The translations under genes were made by a program, and so were the position numbers. Below the pieces are notes generated by a model, which was not told the DNA's origin, searched no databases, and was given only the letters and a program-made list of their open reading frames with translations. Below are positions 57,068-64,000 of a DNA stretch of 64,000 nt, piece after piece. Source of the DNA: Gnetum montanum (Eukaryota > Streptophyta > Gnetopsida > Gnetales > Gnetaceae); contig MNCI01037817.1 in the NCBI GenBank assembly GCA_015680685.1, positions 16,526-80,525 on the forward strand. The letters run 5' to 3'. Each line of letters begins with the position of its first letter. Position 1 is the stretch's first letter.

Positions 57068-58714
57068 TGAAACACCATAACATTTAGGCTCCTAGGTCTT
57101 GACTATAGATTTTCCTAAGTATCAAAAATTGAAAATTTTTTCTAGGCATTGAGACTATGCCCCCCACTACTGGAACTACACTCTATAGCATAGTTATCAT
57201 AGTTGACATAGATAGCCCAAATTTATAAGATTTTTCTAAGTGTCAATAGCAACTACAAGATTTTCTGTGTTCTGACTATGCTCTTCCTACTAGGACCACA
57301 CTTTAGAGAATAGTCATCATAGTCAACACTGAGATGATCAATTTTGCAAATTTTCCTAATTGTCAAGCTAGAAACAGTTTGACAGATTTTCTAACTTTTA
57401 AGGTTATTCTCCCTACTACACTATAGAGTGTAGTTAGTGTAGTTTTCATGAGGAAATAAATTTTTGCTAGATTTTTCTAAGTATTTTGGCTATGCTTTCC
57501 CTGCTAGGACTACACTCCAAAGTGTAGTTAGCATTATTTGCATTGGACCTCATCTCTTGGCAAAATTTTTCTAACTTTTGGACTACACTCTAGACCATAG
57601 TTAGTGTAATCATGTAAAACTACCTTCAAAAGCCTCTAGAACTTAACACTAGCCTACATCTTAGCTCCAAAATTTCCTTGGAAAGTAATATTAGCAATTT
57701 TCATTTCATTTGTACCCCCCATTTGCCCCTAAATTGTACATACACTCAACACCACTCGAGAGAGTCGACAACATAGTCCCAAAGCATAGTCTCCAAAACT
57801 ACACTATTTTGCATTATTTTCAGATACATTGTGGTCCATTTGGCATTCACACATGTAGTCTTGGCAATGTAGTCATGGTTTGGTAGTCTCACAAGATCCA
57901 TTAGAGCACACTAGTAGAACACCATTTGCTTCAGGGGAGTGTAGTTGAGGCTAGTGTAGTCTGAACTACCCCTCTACTACATGGCACCTAATCCATGACT
58001 CATGTTAACCCTAGTCCTATAAATACCCCAGTGTTTCACATTAAAAGGCTTGGCATTTTAAGCAATAGATTATCATTCTTGCATTTGGCAAATATAGAGC
58101 ACACTTGGCATTTCAAGCAAACACCATTGCACACCAAAATAGTGTTTTTGCATACCACAAAGCACATTGTTGAGCACCGCAACCTATAGGACATTACAAC
58201 AGCAAACCCAATAGGCTTAGCCTCCATGATGAATTTCATTTTTCATAGCCTAAGAACCCTAATACTATGACTAAACTACCTACTATGCCTATTTGTACAC
58301 TGCGTACCTCCTCACCTTCTCTTTGTAGTTAACTACACTCCCCCTATTTGGGGTGGTGATGATTTCTTTTTCGTTTATTTTCCATGTAATTGTTAGAATG
58401 TTTTCTCACACTCTACCATTCAACTAGCATTTTTCATAGTTTTCTTTCATAAATTTCCATGTCTACATCCTCCTTTTGCACCATGACCCTTAACTATGCT
58501 CACCCCTATGGGCATCATGATCATTGAAAACACCATGCAAACCCTTAGCATTCACTTCGTCATAACATCTATAAGTACCAGTTCAATCAACAAGACCATT
58601 CTAGGCATCCCATCTTCATTTCTAGTAGGCCCTTTCGTGGATATGAGGTCAAGGTTATGTGAATGCAGACCTCTCGATATACCGTTCTAGCCTTCAAAGT
58701 TTTTGATCACTACA
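57068..58714 (+). repeat. E5 3' LTR
   Basis: Starts TGAAACACC and ends TGATCACTACA, matching E3 ends. TATAAATACCCC at 58018-58025. U3 (57130-57625) has about five degenerate units with palindromes CTACACT/AGTGTAG (57416-57433, 57510-57527). 1,647 bp. The following 5 bases are TCCAC; no left copy was found because the 5' end is missing. It ends inside an intron of copy B. Confidence 0.75.
58018..58025 (+). promoter_or_regulatory. E5 LTR TATA box
   Basis: TATAAATA followed by CCCC, the same core as in both E3 LTRs although the flanks have diverged. Confidence 0.7.
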
Positions 58715-61240
58715 TCCACAAATAAAGCACATAAAATGAAATATTTACCTATCACAAGTGTGACCTAATGTAATCAATTAATGATGTCCTTAGCCATCTC
58801 ATTTAGGAACTCCACTTTGTTTAGACTCTCTACTCATGATTTCACATGAAACTTAGAGACAGGAGCTTGCGCTAGTGGCTCAGGAACTACTATAAGCAAA
58901 ATAATCATTAAAAGGTTAGGATGATGGCCAAAGATAACCAATGAGATATAACAAAAATATTAAGTCATAGGCATACTTGGCTCCTCCTCTTCTTACTCCT
59001 CTAGGATGATGATGGGAGAGACATCTTGTACCGCATCACTAATCAAGACATCTATATCTACATCAACAAGTCCTTCAATCATAGGTTGTTTTAGAAGTGC
59101 CTCTTCTACATGCATTTGTTCTACCTCTGTAGTAGCTTGGGCTACTATAACTAATGCTTATCTACAACCATATCACATAAAAATCTAGTTAACACATAAA
59201 ACCATAAAGTAGCCATAAAATTTTAAAACATAAAATAGCCAAATTTAAACAAGGCATACTTGCAACCTCCTATTGTAATGGCTTAAGCTTAAACTTAAGT
59301 TTCTTTGAGGTAGGCTAATCAAATGCTGGGGGTGCCTCCTCCATAGGCCTCTTGAGTTTCTCCCTAGCTGCCCCTTCAACCTCCATGTGCCATCATCTAG
59401 TATCCTTGACACTAGTAGGAAATAGGAGGGGCTCATCATCATCAGTACTATCAAGGGACTCATACTATCTAATATCAAGATTCTTAGTGGTGATGGATAA
59501 CGTATCATCTATTCCATCTAGGGGGTTCTAGGCCTACACTATTGGATAAATGTGCTTCATTCAAGGCCTAGAAAGTTGGCTTGGGTCTTGGAAAATCCAT
59601 TGTCCATTCATATACAACACTAGAAACTCTACAAACCTCTTACGATAATGTGCAAAAAATGCAAATTACATATGGATTATTGTAAAGGTATCAACATGGA
59701 GTCTAAGGAACTCCTCTCAAATACCAATAGCCAAAGAAGCTGCCCAATCAAACATAATGCCCTCCATTAGGGCCTTCTTAAAGATCCACCCCTGTGCTAG
59801 GTTGATTACCTTCATTTAGGATAGTAGTTTGGGAAATGCATGAGACCTAAACAAAAGATATGAGTCCTTTACATTAGGATTCATGAAGTTGTCCATCAAA
59901 ATTCTAAAGTGCCCCATGTTGACACCAAGCCACTCTAGAACTTCATCACGATGACCTAATTCCCTTACTATCCTAGTGGAAACCTTTTCCTTATCAACAA
60001 GAACACAAAATACATCATGAAAGAGTCAAACACTTGCATCCATGTTCACCTTCACACCTCAAATGATGGTGTTAAAACAACCAACCTTCTCATCGAAGGA
60101 TTCAATGATATGTAACATCTCCATAGAAAGAATGGAAGGTATAGGTGCCATGAATACATCAAGCAAACTTGCATGTTGGATGTTTGCTTGAATGTATCCA
60201 GGTGCTTGTCCCTTTAGCCACTTCTATGTCAGTGTTACTTCACCAAACTTCAAGATGAGGGTATCCTCATGATTTGAACTTGAAAGTGGTATAGTGACAT
60301 TAGCTAAGGTGGAAGGTCCTATGAAATAATAACCAAAGTTTAGCATCAATATGAGTAATTATAGTGATTAAGCAAAGTAATAGAACACTCAAAGTTATAG
60401 CCATACAAACACTAGAATTTATAGCCTTTATGTTTACCTTTCCTTTTCTTCTACAATGTGGAGGTCCTAGCTATAAGGGTATGATCCATGCTATCAGCAT
60501 CTACCCACTAGTTGTACATCATCCTATCATCCTTAAAATTTTTGTTTACATGGTTAAACCTAGTGACATATTCATCAAAGCTCCCTCTTAATTTTTGATA
60601 CACAAAAATTCTAATTTGAGGACTCTTGATGAATTTCTCCAAAGAAATTTGAGCCACTACCACAATTTGATCATTGATGATCAAGGCCTAATCATTGATC
60701 TTGTATCTACAAGAAGTTGTAAAATAAAAGAAGTTAGAGAAGGTATGAAGCAAAAAGCATAAGATTATTACAATAATCATGTTTACCCCTATAGATGGTA
60801 CATGGTGGTAGGCAGGTTTTGGAATAATGTGTGGGCTCTATGTTCCACCATCAAAGTATTGTTAGTATTATACTAACTATACTTTGGCATCATCCAGATC
60901 TTTGAAAGGTAATGTGGACTTTTGGCATCTACTAGTCCACCTACAATCTTAGGAAGTGGCTTGTTAGTAATGTATCTAGAAATTAGACTAGATCCTCAAG
61001 ATAACAGGGTCTCCACAACAACCTTAGCTACATCCATGGACAAGTGTGACCATAGTATCATACTAAAGTTCCTAAGGAGATTGATAAGGGAGTCCCTTAT
61101 CCCAGGCTAAAACCATAATGAGAGCTTTCCAAAAGGCATGTCATGTGGTGGTGTGCTAGCCTTACGATGACCAATGTAGCACAAGATATCAACCAACTCC
61201 AATATCATGAGGATAGGCCTCAAAAAGACCCTTCATGAAG
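58715..61240 (-). pseudogene. Copy B: unidentified multi-exon sequence, 3' end cut by E5
   Basis: Aligns with copy A block by block: 61190-60900 (SMILWSHLSMDVAKVVVETLL), 60706-60440, 60318-59260, 59160-58980 and 58890-58780. Introns with good borders: 60707-60786 (GTAAACA...TTGTAG), 60319-60437 (GTAAACA...TCATAG), about 59164-59250 (GTATGCC...TTGTAG) and about 58896-58975 (GTATGCC...TTATAG). The first two fall where copy A has introns. The last exons of A (49830-48830) have no counterpart because the E5 LTR begins in the next intron. Stops in most blocks. Function unknown. Confidence 0.55.
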
Positions 61241-61260
61241 CAAAGCACAAAAATATTATG

Positions 61261-61550
61261 ACCAATTGAAATTATGTAACAAACTTACCTAAAACATCCT
61301 AGTTGGAAGAGAAATTACCCTTTGTAAAAAGCTCTAAGGTGTTTATCTAAAGTAGCCTAAGTAATTCCATAAGAAAACATTATTAGAACCTGGCATAACC
61401 TTACATCATGACCAATTGGAATTTCTTACAAAATTTAGAAAAAACTTCTTAAGTCAGAAATGAAATTAGCCTCTATAAAAAGCTCTTAGATCTTTATCTA
61501 AATTAGCTTAATAAATTTCATAAAGGCATTATAATCATATTTTATAGCCT
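61261..61550 (-). repeat. Diverged 150-bp tandem duplication
   Basis: ACCAATTGAAATT at 61261 and ACCAATTGGAATT at 61411 start two copies that share 'aaaaagctct' and 'tttatctaaa' at the same offsets. It lies in non-coding DNA upstream of copy B. Confidence 0.65.
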
Positions 61551-64000
61551 TTACAGCCAAAATTTCATAGCCCAAACCTATGTCTTAGTCTAAATTATGC
61601 ATAAATTTGGAAAAATTAAGCATAATGTTAGAAAAAAACATCTAAATTATGCAAAGCATGCATAAATTTGGAAAAAACATCTAAACTATGCACAAGTTTA
61701 GAAATAGCATAATAACTTTGAAAAAGCCATGTAGCCATAGTAAAAGCTTATTTAAAATAGAAAAATCTTTTACTCTTCTTGAAAAAGAAAAATTAAGCAT
61801 TTATTTTACATGTTCAAAAATGAAAAACATAAGTGATACATATCAACCACTTCTATTTCCAAATGATTAATGTACTACAACCATGATTGTTTCCTTGTTC
61901 ACATAGCCATAGCTAAAAAGTTCATAAAAAATTTGTTTAAGCTTCAATTAGTGTGATTCTATGACCGTTTGAAAGCTTAAATCAAGTGCTATGTAGAAAT
62001 TCTTAGAAAAAATTGAAAACCTTTGCCATTTTTATATAATTTTTTTTTCAATTTGGACAATGATCCAAAAATAGGACAAACATCCTTATTATACATTCTT
62101 AGTAAACAATTTGTAGAAAATTTGTTTTAAATCCAATCAAAGTGATTCCACCTCTAATGAAAATATAAATACAATTCCTATGCATTCATGACTAGAAACT
62201 AGCTAAAACATTTCTCATTTCCTTAGAAAAAATTTGCAAAACTACATAAATATACAAAAGCAACACAAACAATCTGACTAGGCAATGTTAGGAAAACAAC
62301 CATAGCTTCTTCATTTTGAGGTCAAATTAAACAAGATAAAAACCATTAGAAATATTAAATTAATACCTACATAATCATAACCTTAAATATTACAAATTTT
62401 TAGTCATTCTACCAATAAAAAATACACAACATTGTTGCTTTCTCATGTTAAAACTTCAAAAACCTCAAAACCTAGATTTTATATAGCCATGAAAATAGAC
62501 AAAATACACAAAAACATTGAAACCCATTAAAATTAAAATCAAAATAATGGGGCATATTTTCATTAAAATTTAATTTTTATGAATCCTAAGGCCAACAACT
62601 CAAAATTATGACCACACCCCAAAACATTAAGAAAAAAATCGTGAAACAGTAAACCATATTTTCAAAATCAAATTTACAAAAGCTAAAGTAATGAAACAAC
62701 TATAGATCTAAATGGAAGTAGAAAAAATAGGAAGTGGGACTTCATAAAAATTCCATTTTAATCCCTCCACCAAAGTATATATGAAAAAATAGCCTTAACA
62801 CATAGGAAGGAAAAAACTATAAAAAACCACAAGAAACAAAGGCAAAAATGGTAGAACTACCTACCTTAGAGTAGTAACAGAAGAATATTAGATGGAGATG
62901 AGCCTAGGTACCTCTTATAACTCCCAAGCACATTCATCCACCTTCTGAATCATTGTGTTTTAGCTCTTTTCCCCATGTTGCATTGATGCCATGATAGGCT
63001 CAATGCTAGGAATGGTTGAAAACTGAGGAGGATGAGAGATCAATGCTAGTTGTGAGTAAGGTAGGAGGCTTCCATGTTGAGAATTACTTTTTGTTGCCAC
63101 AAGAACCTCTACTAGAGCTCTCATTCAATGCACTATTTCTTTAAAATGATAGTTGTAATCAAAACTTGCAAATTTTGATATATAACACTCGTCTAAAACC
63201 TAAACACACACCTTGGAACCCAAGCTACCAATTGAGTGCACCATAACTAAAAGTGCACTAAAGTAAAAGGGGGGAAAGTCTAGTTCATGTTGGTTTTTGG
63301 TGGGAAACAACTTCTCTTTTCAAAATTTTAAGTTTTTGGATTGTGGACCCCATCCTACACCTTCACTCATGACCAAAACTTTCATCAATGTTGAGATTTT
63401 TACCAAATTTTATACTCAAAACATTATGGTAGCATTAACCCCATGCATCCATGCTAGGAATACCATGCCCATAGTGGTAACATGCCTATTATTTTACAAA
63501 TTCATTAGAATTACAAATATTTTTCTATTTTTAGTAACCCAAAGCTACCTTTTTCAATCTTGGATTTCCAAAAGTGGATGAGATATGAGTAAGGCTAAAC
63601 ACCGTGGATTTCCATGCTAGGGTAGTAGTTCCTGGTGTGGAATAAGGGGGATAATATTCACTCTTAACTCCGAATACCCATCTAGCACAAGTTTGACCCA
63701 AAAGTAGGTCCCATGTAACCTAGAACCTCTCCAAGCATCTATGGAAACCTTGTAATCCCATCAAAATTGGTTAAAACTAGTTGAAATATGGGATTTGGTG
63801 TTTTCCATTCTAGGGAAGGCTTCTTCCTTGCTTAGTGTCTCACCCTCAACATGGAAAAATTGGGGGAAGTAAAAAATGATGTAAATTGATTACCTAATAA
63901 CCATATATGGATGCCCAATGATTCCTAGACATTCGTGGAACCCTTTTGAGCTTTTGAGAGCCTTTAAACTGGTCAAATATGGCACAAAAATGTCATCCCC
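61551..64000. other. Unclassified AT-rich DNA
   Basis: No retroelement protein, LTR end or tRNA was recognised. 61600-62860 is very AT-rich and could be introns or a 5' region of copy B. 62870-63130 is richer in G+C and might hold a small first exon on the minus strand, without proof. 63200-64000 looks like non-coding repeat DNA; short plus-strand frames there have no recognisable family. Confidence 0.4.

Larger units (their letters stand above)
53518..58714 (+). mobile_element. E5: 3' half of a Tat-like element with enzymes
   Basis: Plus strand: a second-type RNase H, integrase, hairpin repeats, a non-coding stretch, polypurine tract and 3' LTR. LTR ends, tract, TATA core and hairpin motif are those of E3/E4. 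RT, the first RNase H, protease and gag are absent; sequence similarity stops near 53500. A duplicated RNase H before integrase is characteristic of the Tat lineage. It may be the far end of E6 or a separate truncated insertion. Confidence 0.7.

Noticed and set aside
16198-58714. E6 and E5 as one element with E4 inside it
   Set aside because: Attractive by orientation, but flanking 5-mers differ (AAGGT and TCCAC), left and right flanks are different sequences, and LTR lengths and blocks do not pair well. Kept as separate entries.

Overview
The window looks like plant nuclear DNA from the repeat-filled space of a large genome. A gymnosperm is my best guess, an inference from the many old, long-LTR Ty3/gypsy remnants and the absence of any intact host gene. 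All coding matter I can recognise is retrotransposon-derived, except one unidentified intron-containing sequence present in two copies and one unrecognised fragment near the left end. No RNA gene, CRISPR array or bacterial feature was seen. Outside 31721-40992 the DNA is strikingly poor in CpG, and reading frames are broken mostly by TAG, TAA and TGA codons where CAG, CAA or CGA would be expected. This is the usual mark of long cytosine methylation.

Layout. 1-1424: unclassified, with one fragment. 1425-11920 (E1, +): 5'-truncated Athila-like element with gag, protease, RT, RNase H, integrase, an extra coiled-coil (env-position) ORF and a 3' LTR; a second gag segment replaces the middle of its integrase. 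11921-16197 (E0, -): end of a different gypsy element with a tRNA-Met-type primer site and a long LTR. 16198-18903 (E6, +): 5' LTR, primer site and gag start of a Tat-like family. 18904-48723 (E4, -): an old element of that same family, split by E2 (21252-42342, -), an Athila-like element with both LTRs and a tRNA-Asp-type primer site. E2 is split inside gag by E3 (31721-40992, -), a young 9,272-bp element with two 1,456-bp LTRs and a perfect 5-bp target duplication (CCATC). 48724-53500: copy A of an unidentified multi-exon sequence (-) plus LTR-like palindromes. 53518-58714 (E5, +): 3' half of a Tat-like element with an extra RNase H, integrase, hairpin repeats and 3' LTR. 58715-64000: copy B of the multi-exon sequence, then unclassified AT-rich DNA.

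How parts relate. E3, E4, E5 and E6 share LTR ends, polypurine tract and primer site. E3 carries only gag and protease, in one 1,250-codon frame with five point-mutation stops and no frameshift; it has no RT, RNase H or integrase. E5 keeps the enzymes of what may be its autonomous partner. The most unusual signals are: (i) a 6-bp palindrome spacer inverted between the two LTRs of E3; (ii) arrays of small hairpins whose stems co-vary within and between E3 and E5; (iii) palindromic U3 modules whose arms stay complementary in three differently decayed LTRs; (iv) the A/B sequence pair with matching GT-AG introns. All comparisons were made by eye; boundaries of decayed domains are approximate.
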